Source: Acidilobaceae archaeon
Lineage (GTDB): Archaea; Thermoproteota; Thermoprotei_A; Sulfolobales; Acidilobaceae
Length of the DNA stretch: 64,000 bases
Reading direction: 5' to 3'
NCBI GenBank assembly: GCA_027037535.1
Contig: JALVZQ010000002.1
Coordinates: 56,062-120,061 of the forward strand
Below are positions 53,469 to 60,163 of this stretch, piece after piece (within the stretch, counting starts at the first letter, position 1; the number at the start of each line of letters is the position of its first letter). A model generated the notes under the pieces. It searched no databases. It had not been told where the DNA came from and worked only from the letters and a program-made list of their open reading frames with translations. A program made the translations under genes and the position numbers.

Positions 53469-54754
53469 GTTAAAAACAAGCAAAACTAAGAGTATATGTT
53501 CACGTCTAGCATGTGTATATATATGTTAAAAACAAGCAAAACTAAGAGAGAACGTGTTAGAGGAGGGACAGAACCCGATACAGGTTAAAAACAAGCAAAA
53601 CTAAGAGTATTCGAGACGATCGAGGAGAAGATAGAGTACATGTTAAAAACAAGCAAAACTAAGAGGCGTAGACGGCCAGAAGAATACTATTACTAGGTGG
53701 TACACTAGTTAAAAACAAGCAAAACTAAGAGATTCCGACAGTAATAATTAAAAAATATATTGAGTTAAAAACAAGCAAAACTAAGAGGAGACGCCAACAT
53801 GTCCAGTTCCTGGGCCAGTTAAAAACAAGCAAAACTAAGAGTGTTGTCTTTTGACTTGTTCAAGGTATTTTTTCTTGTTAAAAACAAGCAAAACTAAGAG
53901 TAGTATTCGGTCATATATGGATCGTCGGGATCATCTGGGTTCATTGTTTTAGTTAAAAACAAGCAAAACTAAGAGCAGAGAGAAACACTAAAATAAGCCT
54001 TATAGACAATAGAGCGTTAAAAACAAGCAAAACTAAGAGGACTCTAGGCGACTAGCCGAAGCAATCGAGTTAAGTTAAAAACAAGCAAAACTAAGAGCTG
54101 TATCGGTATCGTACCAGTATATGGTGGCGAGTTAAAAACAAGCAAAACTAAGAGTAGTAGGCTTAGGATTGGAGTTTAGGAACGAGTTAAAAACAAGCAA
54201 AACTAAGAGTCGTTTTATCATGGGATTTGGCACTCTCTGAGGTGTCAAAAGTTAAAAACAAGCAAAACTAAGAGTTTTCCCATAGATTATCGAGTAGTGG
54301 AAGGGGTCTAATGGTTAAAAACAAGCAAAACTAAGAGTCGGCGCGTTCAGGAGCCTGAGACTACAAGTAGGGTTAAAAACAAGCAAAACTAAGAGGCCGA
54401 GTAGTCCAGGAAGCATGGTTGTTAGCACGTTAAAAACAAGCAAAACTAAGAGCTTTTGGCCACACCGTGAGGATAAAGACAAAACAATTTGTGTTAAAAA
54501 CAAGCAAAACTAAGAGCCGCGTGCTGGATTGCATGCTGGGCTGTTGCCGGTTAAAAACAAGCAAAACTAAGAGCCATACATTATCACCCCTCGTATATAA
54601 CTATTAGTTTAGCTAGTTAAAAACAAGCAAAACTAAGAGCCCAGTTCTCTTTGGGTCTGTCTGGATAGTTGCGTTAAAAACAAGCAAAACAAAGAGTTGG
54701 TATCAACCTCCTTAACCTCTGGCTCTCCACGTTAAAAACAAGCAAAACAAAGAG
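53469..54754 (+). CRISPR. CRISPR array A, 22 repeats
   Basis: Twenty-two 24-base repeats, beginning GTTAAAAACAAG and ending CAAAACTAAGAG, separated by 21 unique spacers of 30-51 bases. The first 20 repeats are identical; the last two (54673 and 54731) have AAAGAG in place of TAAGAG, which marks the old end. So the leader is at 53311-53468 and transcription is rightward. The spacer at 54574-54615 nearly matches one in array B. No cas genes are within the window. Repeat length and lack of strong self-complementarity suit crenarchaeal type I-A or III systems, but the repeat ending ACTAAGAG differs from the usual ATTGAAAG handle. Confidence 0.98.
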
Positions 54755-54862
54755 GAAGACATCATAAAGAGAAGCGAAGAGCCACTGGAAGCGGGTCAAG
54801 AGGAAGATACACTTCAAGCTCCACGTCCTGCGGGGATAATTAATGTCGTCTTCGCCCTGTAG
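54755..54862 (+). pseudogene. 5'-truncated antitoxin-like fragment
   Basis: An open frame with no start codon runs straight out of the last CRISPR repeat: EDIIKRSEEPLEAGQEED, then TLQAPRPAGIIN and a stop at 54862. It overlaps the toxin start at 54843 by 20 bases, the normal place for an antitoxin gene. Its beginning is missing, cut at the repeat. The identity as antitoxin comes from position only. Confidence 0.35.
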
Positions 54863-55121
54863 GGAGTGGGAGATTGCCGAGGATCGCAGGGTTATCAAGT
54901 GGCTAGCTAAGCATCGGAACTATTTTCCCCTCTATCAGAGGATGAAGAACGAGATCCTTCGGAACCCATACTCTTTCAAGCGGCTCCGGGGTAGGTGCTC
55001 TAAGTATAGGCGGCATAAGCGTGGCAGTCTCCGGGTGGTCTTCGAGGTTAGGGGCTGCCTAATTGTGATCAAGAGGGTGGGGCTGAGAAAGAATGTCTAC
55101 AAGGAGCTGGGGTGCGAGTAG
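54843..55121 (+). CDS. RelE/ParE-like toxin
   Basis: A 92-residue basic protein. EWEIAEDRRVIKWLAKHRN is the usual N-terminal helix. LRGRCSKYRRHKRGSLRVVFEVRGCLIVIKRVGLRKNVYKEL has the RelE-type core: conserved Arg residues, a RVVFEV strand, and an IxxVGxRxxVY ending. RelE enzymes cut mRNA on the ribosome. The partner antitoxin that should precede it appears truncated by the CRISPR array, so either the toxin is inactive or an antitoxin elsewhere covers it. Confidence 0.7.
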   Translation: MSSSPCREWEIAEDRRVIKWLAKHRNYFPLYQRMKNEILRNPYSFKRLRGRCSKYRRHKRGSLRVVFEVRGCLIVIKRVGLRKNVYKELGCE

Positions 55122-55125
55122 GGCG

Positions 55126-55290
55126 CTAGCCGCATATGTACTTGGGGAGCTTGCCCTCGTCGCAGAGCTTGAGAACCTTAGCAGTCTGACGACCGTCGAG
55201 GTAGAGCTCCCCGTCTATGATGTAGTACCTGATGCCGTGCCTGTTAAGGGCCTCTATAACGCTCTTGGGGACGGAGACCGTCTGGGCCAC
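55126..55290 (-). CDS. very small hypothetical protein
   Basis: A 54-residue frame from GTG 55290. It reads VAQTVSVPKSVIEALNRHGI, then RYYIIDGELYLDGRQ and TAKVLKLCDEGKLPKYICG. The helix-strand-strand-helix pattern and clean composition look like a real protein rather than noise. TTG 55296 is another possible start. The family is unknown. It is convergent with the toxin gene, four bases apart. Confidence 0.45.
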   Translation of the reverse strand: MAQTVSVPKSVIEALNRHGIRYYIIDGELYLDGRQTAKVLKLCDEGKLPKYICG

Positions 55291-55343
55291 TACCAAGCAC
55301 CACTCTCACTATCTGTCCCCGCCACTAATATAGGTGATGGGCT

Positions 55344-55466
55344 GTGAGCTTCGATATTGGGAGCTATAAGCTGGGGCGTAAGAGCACGGAGAAGTATATC
55401 GAGGCAGTTAAGCGTCTCCTTACTGAGGGTAGTGTGGCGGAGAAGCTCGCCTATGCAGCGCCATAA
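55344..55466 (+). CDS. very small ORF, possibly frameshifted
   Basis: GTG 55344 has a perfect GGTGAT ribosome site five bases upstream. It encodes 40 residues: VSFDIGSYKLGRKSTEKYIE, then AVKRLLTEGSVAEKLAYAAP. Just past AEKLAYA another frame continues AIKELRLLDVW before a stop, so a small indel may have shortened the gene. Function unknown. Confidence 0.35.
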   Translation: MSFDIGSYKLGRKSTEKYIEAVKRLLTEGSVAEKLAYAAP

Positions 55467-55784
55467 AAGAGTTAAGACTATTGGACGTCTGGTGAGGAGC
55501 GGTATAAGGGCGGACACCCGACTCGAGTAGTGGTCTTATTATCCACAATAAGTTGTCGGGTGCACGGACAACTCCTCTGCAGCGTTCCATTCCTATACTA
55601 GTGTTAAGAGCTGGTTTGCAGATTTTCATCCTTGCCCAGAGCTCCAGCCGTTTTACAGCGTACTCTTCTAGGCTTAGATTACCTGTGACAAGGCTCCACT
55701 CAATGTCTCTTCCCGCTAGTTCAAGAATCCTAGTAGTATTGGGGGGACTAGCTGAAGAGGAACCAGGCCAAGTACAACCTAATT
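55420..55784 (-). pseudogene. remnant of the gene downstream of the first winged-helix gene
   Basis: One minus-strand frame here is open for about 120 codons and reads RILELAGRDIEWSLVTGNLS, then LEEYAVKRLELWARMKI. It has no start codon before the internal ATG at 55629. Its first part matches, at DNA level, a segment just after the second winged-helix gene (57305-57375); in another frame both give V(V/I)LGxVPLQLxPxI. The reading frames conflict, so I treat it as decayed. Confidence 0.35.
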
Positions 55785-55805
55785 ACAGCTGTGGGTTGTC
55801 TTTTG

Positions 55806-56063
55806 TTAGTTCTCGCGGCAGACTTCTCTCGCTAGGGCTAAGCCTTCTCTGGTCAAGCCATAGGTCTTTCCCTTGCCTCCGGCCTTATAGACGAGGCCTT
55901 GACGGCGGAGCTCTTCTAGGGCTTTTAAGGTTAGTCCTCGTAGAGCCGGATGTAGTTTCCTTGTTATTGCTTCTTTTGGGACTCGGCAGTGTTGGGAGTG
56001 GCCGCATATGCGGTAGAGAGCGCATAGGACTCTTATTAGGTGTCTTCGTGCAGGTTTTGTCAT
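55806..56063 (-). CDS. winged-helix DNA-binding protein (module copy 1)
   Basis: An 85-residue protein whose second half, LKALEELRRQGLVYKAGGKGKTYGLTREGLALAREV, is a winged helix: recognition helix, basic wing GGKGKTY, and final helix. GGTGACC lies five bases before the ATG. It is divergent from the gene at 56187. Between them lie two or three copies of a palindromic site (56080-56136) that fit autoregulation. It resembles the protein at 57378 in layout and context. Confidence 0.65.
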   Translation of the reverse strand: MTKPARRHLIRVLCALYRICGHSQHCRVPKEAITRKLHPALRGLTLKALEELRRQGLVYKAGGKGKTYGLTREGLALAREVCREN

Positions 56064-56079
56064 TGCCGGGTCACCGTAT

Positions 56080-56136
56080 TATTCTGTAAGAATAGGGGCA
56101 TTATTTAAGTATTCTGTAAGAGTAACAGACTGTAAG
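56080..56136. promoter_or_regulatory. tandem operator-like palindromes
   Basis: TATTCTGTAAGAATA at 56080-56094 is a 15-base palindrome with GTA at its centre. A one-mismatch copy TATTCTGTAAGAGTA is at 56110-56124, exactly 30 bases on. A third CTGTAAG core is at 56130-56136, next to the TATA box CTTATAAA of the rightward gene. They lie between a winged-helix gene and its divergent neighbour. Confidence 0.55.
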
Positions 56137-56186
56137 ACTTATAAACCACGCCACAGAGAATACAAGAAAACGGAGGCGTAACAAAT

Positions 56187-56645
56187 ATGATAAGCGAAGC
56201 CATACCACTCGTAGTAAAGTCCTACCTCCAGAAGAAAAAACTCCAGAACGGAGAAGAGCGCACCTACGCCATATACAGGATAGACCTTCCAAAAGAACTC
56301 GCAGAGAACACGCTAGGCCTCAAACCCGGAGAAGAAGACATGATCCTAGCATTCTTTACACAGGCAAAATGGTACCATCTCTTCAACTGGAGCGATCCCG
56401 AGGTCGCAGAGGAAATCCTCCCACGCCTCACCGAGAAAGAACTAACAGAGCTCTGCGCCACCCTAGCCCCCGAGACAATATGCAAAGGCAAAAAACCACA
56501 CATACTAGTCGCAAGACCCGAAGACCTAAAAGACCTAGGCCTCGACCCAAAAAGACCGATAACACTCGAAGACCTTATTGAAGCCGTAAAAGAGAAACTC
56601 ATACGAGAACAAGCCACTAAACCCGCCATGTCCCCCACAACATAG
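56187..56645 (+). CDS. unknown protein, paralogue 1 of duplicated module
   Basis: A 152-residue soluble protein of unknown family. The N-terminal half is alpha/beta (VVKSYLQKKKLQNGEERTY; YRIDLPKELAENTLGLKPGE; MILAFFTQAKWYHLF). The C-terminal half holds the most conserved stretch shared with the protein at 57846: KPHILVARPEDLKDLGLDPK, then RPITLEDLIEAVKEKL. A GGAGG ribosome site and CTTATAAA box precede it. It is divergent from a winged-helix gene and followed by a decayed third gene. Possibly a plasmid or virus protein. Confidence 0.6.
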   Translation: MISEAIPLVVKSYLQKKKLQNGEERTYAIYRIDLPKELAENTLGLKPGEEDMILAFFTQAKWYHLFNWSDPEVAEEILPRLTEKELTELCATLAPETICKGKKPHILVARPEDLKDLGLDPKRPITLEDLIEAVKEKLIREQATKPAMSPTT

Positions 56646-56664
56646 AATACACAGGTGATCAAAG

Positions 56665-56998
56665 ATAGTCCTTAGGATTCCTCAAGAAGGGAAGAATATT
56701 AAGTACCCCAGTTCGTGTCCCCGGATATAAGTATTCTTATGATGCTCTGGTCTAGGATGGCAAAGGCAACATATATCTAGTAGATGGATTAACATTTGGC
56801 ATTCTTCACGATGCTACAGGAGAATATACCGCGAGGGAACTTATAGAAAACAACTTAACAAGTTTCTTAAGCTATCTCCCTGAAGACGATGAATTACGTA
56901 AATTGTTCGAAAAGAACCACGATCAGCTTACACGAAAAGAAAAAGATATGATATATGCGGCTATTGGATCCTTCTATGCCCAGATAGCTTTACTATGA
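56665..56998 (+). pseudogene. decayed third gene of module copy 1
   Basis: The sequence is homologous to the gene at 58363, including the junction before it. Here the start codon is ATA, behind a perfect GGTGATC ribosome site. An extra T shifts the frame after three codons, and a TAG interrupts the rest. Correcting these gives LGFLKKGRILSTPVRVPGYK, YSYDALV, stop, DGKGNIYLVDGLTFGILHD, and then an acidic helical C-terminus ending FYAQIALL at 56998. It shows that the original protein was about 110 residues. Confidence 0.5.
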
Positions 56999-57020
56999 AA
57001 ACTAGGACTTCTATCATAAC

Positions 57021-57375
57021 TTATTCATAGCCGAGTTTTTCTTTTAGAGACCATACACCTCTCTCCGAGACTATACTTCTAACATGTCGTGTCAAATCAG
57101 CCAGTCCTTGCCTGACTTGATGAGTTATTATCCTATCCTAACTGTTGCGTGGTAGCTTTCGCTATGTTAAAGGATGCCAGCTCTTCCTTGTATTTCTCAA
57201 AGTACTTAGCATAGGTGTAAGCGGAATACGGTGCTCTCAGCCTTAACCAGTCAATAAAGTCCTTTGTAGGTAATCGTCTAGTGTGCATTGCTTTACACCT
57301 ATATCCTAGTATTATTTGGGGGAGGAGCTGAAGAGGAACCGGGCCAAGTATAACCAGATTATACTCCTTGCACGA
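57021..57375 (-). pseudogene. remnant resembling a tyrosine recombinase N-terminal domain
   Basis: Directly after the second winged-helix gene, on its strand, a frame reads LVILGPVPLQLLPQIILGYR and then, from ATG 57288, LPTKDFIDWLRLRAPYSAYT and YAKYFEKYKEELASF. It stops at 57133. A shifted frame continues QVRQGLADLTRHVRSIVSER to 57021. The DFIDWLRLR...YTYAKYFEKY helices look like the core-binding domain of archaeal integrases. The catalytic domain is absent. The assignment is tentative. Confidence 0.35.
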
Positions 57376-57377
57376 TG

Positions 57378-57683
57378 CTATCTATGCTTGTACTTGTCTC
57401 TGATCCTGTCCCAGGACTCGGAGCATATTTTACTTGCTAGTATTGCCCCTTTTGGTGTAAGGGTATAAGTGTTTCTCTTCTCGTATTTTCTTGCTAGTCC
57501 CTTCTTGATGAGCTCTTTTAGTGCCTCTTTTACATCGCTTTTCCGTATCCCTGTGTTTTTTATTGGTCTATAGATAGTATCAAATCTTATGTTTGCTGGC
57601 TTTTTTCCGGTTGCGAATCCTACTTTATTCCATAATGAGCAGAGGACAAGGATCTCAATATCTGTTAAATCCGGTTGGTTCAT
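57378..57683 (-). CDS. winged-helix DNA-binding protein (module copy 2)
   Basis: A 101-residue protein from ATG 57683 (DLTDIEILVLCSLWNKVGFA, then IRKSDVKEALKELIKKGLARKYEKRNTYTLTPKGAILASKI). This is a standard winged helix with a basic wing. The frame is open to 57755, but the shorter start follows a GGCGTGG site and a TATATACTTATAA box at the right distance. It is divergent from the paralogue at 57846, as copy 1 is. Confidence 0.65.
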   Translation of the reverse strand: MNQPDLTDIEILVLCSLWNKVGFATGKKPANIRFDTIYRPIKNTGIRKSDVKEALKELIKKGLARKYEKRNTYTLTPKGAILASKICSESWDRIRDKYKHR

Positions 57684-57713
57684 TTCCACGCCCCTTTTAA
57701 AGATTGTGTCGTT

Positions 57714-57780
57714 ATAAGTATATATCTTTTTTGCACAAACATGCAAAAGATTCAATTGTACTCATATACAAAAGTATATA
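57714..57780. promoter_or_regulatory. divergent promoters of module copy 2
   Basis: Minus-strand AGATATATACTTATAA (about 57716-57731) serves the winged-helix gene, and plus-strand AAGTATATAAGG (57769-57780) serves the gene at 57846. The CTGTAAG operator cores seen in copy 1 are absent here. Confidence 0.45.
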
Positions 57781-57845
57781 AGGATCAAGGAACACAAATG
57801 TTACATGATAAAACACACAGAATAACACAGAATGGTGTCCAGAAA

Positions 57846-58343
57846 ATGGAATATCGCGAAGTCCTAATACTCGGAAGACCCTACATACAGGCGACACTAT
57901 GGCTCGTTAAGACCAGGACCAGAGCAGCCGTAAAAGGCGGAGAAAAAATCTACGAAAGATATATAATCAATGTCCCCCCCGAGCTAGGGAAAAAACTAAA
58001 CCCCCGAGGAGAGAAAAAAGTCCCCATACTAGCCTATCTAACAAGGCCCTGGATACACCAACTAATACAACTCGATCCAGAAGACCCCATCTATAGGAAT
58101 CTCCCAACAGAAGCTAAAGTCGAACTATACTATCAGGGCCTCGATCCTCTAGAAAAACCCCGGGGAACAACCGTATTCATAGCGGCAGAAGAAGAAAAAA
58201 TCAAACAACTAGGACTAGACCCCACTAAACCAATAACAATAGACGACATCATAGAGGCAATACACAAACAACTACTAACAGAGCTCCAGGAGAACAAAGA
58301 GGACAAGATGAAAGAACCACTAACCGCGTCCCCCAGAACATAG
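57846..58343 (+). CDS. unknown protein, paralogue 2 of duplicated module
   Basis: A 165-residue protein paralogous to that at 56187. The two share the second half: KLGLDPTKPITIDD-type sequence (here KIKQLGLDPTKPITIDDIIE) and a tail ending TASPRT versus MSPTT. The N-terminal half (EVLILGRPYIQATLWLVKTR; YERYIINVPPELGKKLNPRG) aligns in pattern more than in letters. ATG 57846 is chosen with GGTG eight bases before it; the frame is open further upstream but that part is antisense to the regulator gene. Function unknown. Confidence 0.6.
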   Translation: MEYREVLILGRPYIQATLWLVKTRTRAAVKGGEKIYERYIINVPPELGKKLNPRGEKKVPILAYLTRPWIHQLIQLDPEDPIYRNLPTEAKVELYYQGLDPLEKPRGTTVFIAAEEEKIKQLGLDPTKPITIDDIIEAIHKQLLTELQENKEDKMKEPLTASPRT

Positions 58344-58362
58344 AATACACAGGGAATCAAAG

Positions 58363-58545
58363 ATGGTCCTAGGATTCCTCAAGAAGAGAAAGGATAAAAA
58401 AGCGTCAACCGGGGACTTTACACAACAAGTAATGCAGGAGCCAATAGGAGAATGGACCGAAGACGGTTATATTCCCGATCCGAGAGAATTATCGCTTGCA
58501 ATACCTTTGCCAGAATATGCTCTATTGTGTTGTTCCTACTTCTAG
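58363..58545 (+). CDS. small protein, third gene of module copy 2
   Basis: A 60-residue protein: a basic start (VLGFLKKRKDKKASTGDF), an acidic middle (IGEWTEDGYIPDPREL) and a hydrophobic end. Its start region is homologous to the broken gene at 56665, whose ribosome site is better. The C-terminus (LPEYALLCCSYF) bears no relation to the longer homologue, so this copy may itself be truncated. It is convergent with the gene ending at 58584. Confidence 0.45.
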   Translation: MVLGFLKKRKDKKASTGDFTQQVMQEPIGEWTEDGYIPDPRELSLAIPLPEYALLCCSYF

Positions 58546-58583
58546 TTCTCCTTTTGCTATGCTTGTCCACTCTTTTAGTTTTG

Positions 58584-59048
58584 TTAGGGGCGTTTTTCTA
58601 TTGGTTTTAGGGATTTGTCATCTGGGGTCTCTGTAGGATAGGATATTCCGTGTTTAGGGATTATTGGTTCTCCAGGGGCCCCGCTTGCTACAATGTGTGG
58701 CTCTGGGCTCTTAACTAGAGCTGGTAGAGGTACTGCTCCTATTACTGCCCCGATCATCGCGTGGCTTGTTCCTGGCTCTATCCCTGGCTGTACTGCTGCC
58801 ATCATCTGTGTTTTTCCTGCTGCGGCTCCTCCCGCTCCTCTTCCAAGCATCCTGTACGCTATTAGGCCTGAGCCTGGGAGGGCTCCCGGCATTATAGCGC
58901 TTGTCACCCAGTAGCCCGCTATCGTGCTTATGATGGAGAGTGCTGCTGCGAAAAGGAGGTTCTTGCCTGTCCCGGTTTGAGTAAGGGTAAGAGTTAGAGA
59001 GAATTCTACTTTGTTAAAACAAGCAAAACTAAGAGACGTGAAGTTGAC
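58584..59048 (-). pseudogene. membrane protein gene with 5' end lost at a CRISPR repeat
   Basis: The frame is open from 59048 to 58584 (154 codons), but the first possible start is GTG 58907. Upstream of it the frame still encodes protein-like sequence: LTLTQTGTGKNLLFAAALSI, then ISTIAGYWVTSAIMPGA, a clear membrane helix. Further up it runs through the solitary CRISPR repeat and meets a stop. The rest is Gly/Ala/Pro-rich with a second hydrophobic part (HAMIGAVIGAVPLPALV) and a polar tail. So the original N-terminus has been replaced. No family recognised; viral or plasmid origin is likely. Confidence 0.5.
59013..59035 (+). repeat. solitary degenerate CRISPR repeat
   Basis: A 23-base copy of the array repeat, in the same orientation, missing one A in the A-run (GTTAAAAC in place of GTTAAAAAC); the remaining bases are identical. 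It has no leader and no second repeat nearby. It stands 4.3 kb after the end of array A and 3.6 kb before array B. Confidence 0.9.
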
Positions 59049-59094
59049 CTACTAGGAGAAAAGGGTATTAAGGGTCAAGACGAGATAATCTAAG

Positions 59095-59163
59095 ACGGTT
59101 GCACCCGATAGCCTATCGGGCATATCGGATCTCCCGATGGGCCCTCGGCTGTGCAGCACATTC
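59095..59163 (+). ncRNA. candidate H/ACA-type guide RNA
   Basis: A GC-rich island in AT-rich DNA folds as an archaeal H/ACA RNA. It has a basal stem GTTGCAC/GTGCAGC (59098-59104 with 59151-59157), an internal pocket of 6 and 8 bases (CCGATA and CCTCGGCT), a 10-bp upper stem (59111-59120 with 59133-59142) and a 12-base loop. ACA (59158-59160) directly follows the basal stem, 15 bases from the upper stem. Each stem has one G-U pair on the plus strand that would be a mismatch on the other. TATTAA at 59066-59071 is a suitable promoter. A clear K-turn was not found in the loop. Confidence 0.48.
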
Positions 59164-59176
59164 ATCATACCCGCCC

Positions 59177-59200
59177 GGAGTCCGACCACAGTCGGGCTCC
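59177..59200 (+). terminator. 10-bp hairpin after the candidate guide RNA
   Basis: GGAGTCCGAC (59177-59186) pairs with GTCGGGCTCC (59191-59200) around a CACA loop, with one U-G pair on the plus strand. It may end or protect the upstream RNA, or be a second domain of it. Confidence 0.4.
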
Positions 59201-59332
59201 AATCATAATAGTTTAAATATTTCTGCTACTATGAGCAACAATATCTTTGTTTAGCATTTTTAACTTGGGTTTAGCGTGCTTGGCTTATTATAGGTTGTTT
59301 CTATCGTTTATTATAGTATTAGGAGTATAGGT

Positions 59333-60022
59333 TCATATGTATGTTCCTGCTAGTAGTATGCCTGTGCTTGCTAGTGCTATGAGTATGTTGTCGTCTATTG
59401 GTGGGAACTCGTATCTTTCTATTATTGATGATACGATTCCTGCTAGTGCTCCTAGTTCTCCTGCGTATAGGTATCCTAGTGGGACTACTATTGCTAGCAT
59501 TCCTAGGTTGCCGTACCAGTGTTTTGTTCTTTTGGCGAATACTGCGTTTCGAATTACTCCTGTTATGGCGTCTCCAAATGCTATGAACATTGATGGGACA
59601 ACTGCGATTTTGGGGTCTCCGGTTAGTAGCCATAGTAGGAGGAGGCTTATGCCCCATGCTATTGTGAAGTTTACCTCGTACATGTTTTCCCGTGTCTGGA
59701 ACCAGTCTAGTAGTTTTCCTTTCCAGTGCCAGTAGTATAGGAAGGCTCCTAGGGAGAGTGCCATCAAGAAGGGGACTATTGGTGACTTGAATAGGAATGG
59801 GACTAGGACTGCTACGATTCCGCCGGCTGCGACATGTATTATTTTCCTGTTATAGTATATGGCTACGTTGTGTGGGAGGCCGCGGTTCCGCAAGTAATTG
59901 TATACGAGTTTTGTACCGTAGACTACTAGGAGGACGTAGCCTGCGAGTAGAGCGGCTGTGAGTAGTTCCCTTGTTATTGTCTCATGGTTTACTAGGCTTA
60001 TCATATTGTTTTGTCCCTCCAA
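59333..60022 (-). CDS. dolichol/phytol kinase family membrane protein
   Basis: A 229-residue protein with about six or seven membrane helices, matching the CTP-dependent polyprenol/phytol kinase family (SEC59/VTE5-like). The early YYNRKIIHVAAGGIVAVLVP (RKxxH motif) and the later MFIAFGDAITGVIRNAVFAKRTKHWYGNLGM (FGDxxxxxxG...K...G) are both family hallmarks. It would phosphorylate an isoprenoid alcohol such as dolichol for glycan carriers or lipid salvage. The substrate is inferred. Confidence 0.82.
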   Translation of the reverse strand: MEGQNNMISLVNHETITRELLTAALLAGYVLLVVYGTKLVYNYLRNRGLPHNVAIYYNRKIIHVAAGGIVAVLVPFLFKSPIVPFLMALSLGAFLYYWHWKGKLLDWFQTRENMYEVNFTIAWGISLLLLWLLTGDPKIAVVPSMFIAFGDAITGVIRNAVFAKRTKHWYGNLGMLAIVVPLGYLYAGELGALAGIVSSIIERYEFPPIDDNILIALASTGILLAGTYI

Positions 60023-60163
60023 GCAACTATTATTAATACCTATATATGGTATTTAGATTGGACTAATCGTCAAACGATATAAGATGCGTTCCGATAATAC
60101 TATAAAATGATGGCCTACAATAAGACATAAATACCAGGTTATACCAAGAGAGGGGATCTATAC

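Larger units (their letters stand above)
54755..59012. mobile_element. decayed element between array A and a solitary CRISPR repeat
   Basis: About 4.3 kb of small, partly broken genes: a toxin, very short ORFs, two winged-helix genes, two paralogues of an unknown protein and gene remnants. Direct CRISPR repeats bound it at both ends (54731-54754 and 59013-59035), and the coding frames at each end lose their starts at those repeats. The content looks like plasmid or virus remains. The word element is an inference: no complete integrase or attachment site was found. Confidence 0.5.

Noticed and set aside
55553..56089. Long plus-strand frame of 178 codons
   Set aside because: It is antisense to the winged-helix gene and a decayed ORF, has odd composition (Leu/Ser/Gly/Arg runs), and lacks a ribosome site.
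57675..57845. N-terminal extension of the second paralogue from an upstream ATG
   Set aside because: The first part is antisense to the winged-helix gene and crosses both promoters; the ATG at 57846 with GGTG upstream fits the paralogue better.
54755..59012. Whether circularising the block between the two CRISPR repeats would rebuild the truncated edge genes
   Set aside because: Joining the right end to the left end gives no continuous frame for either the antitoxin or the membrane protein. The two missing ends would have to overlap on opposite strands, so a simple excised circle is not supported.
59095..59200. Structured RNA transcribed from the minus strand
   Set aside because: A TATA-like TATTTAAAC does lie upstream on that strand, but every stem then gains an A-C mismatch where the plus strand has G-U. 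The plus strand also has its own TATTAA at the right distance.
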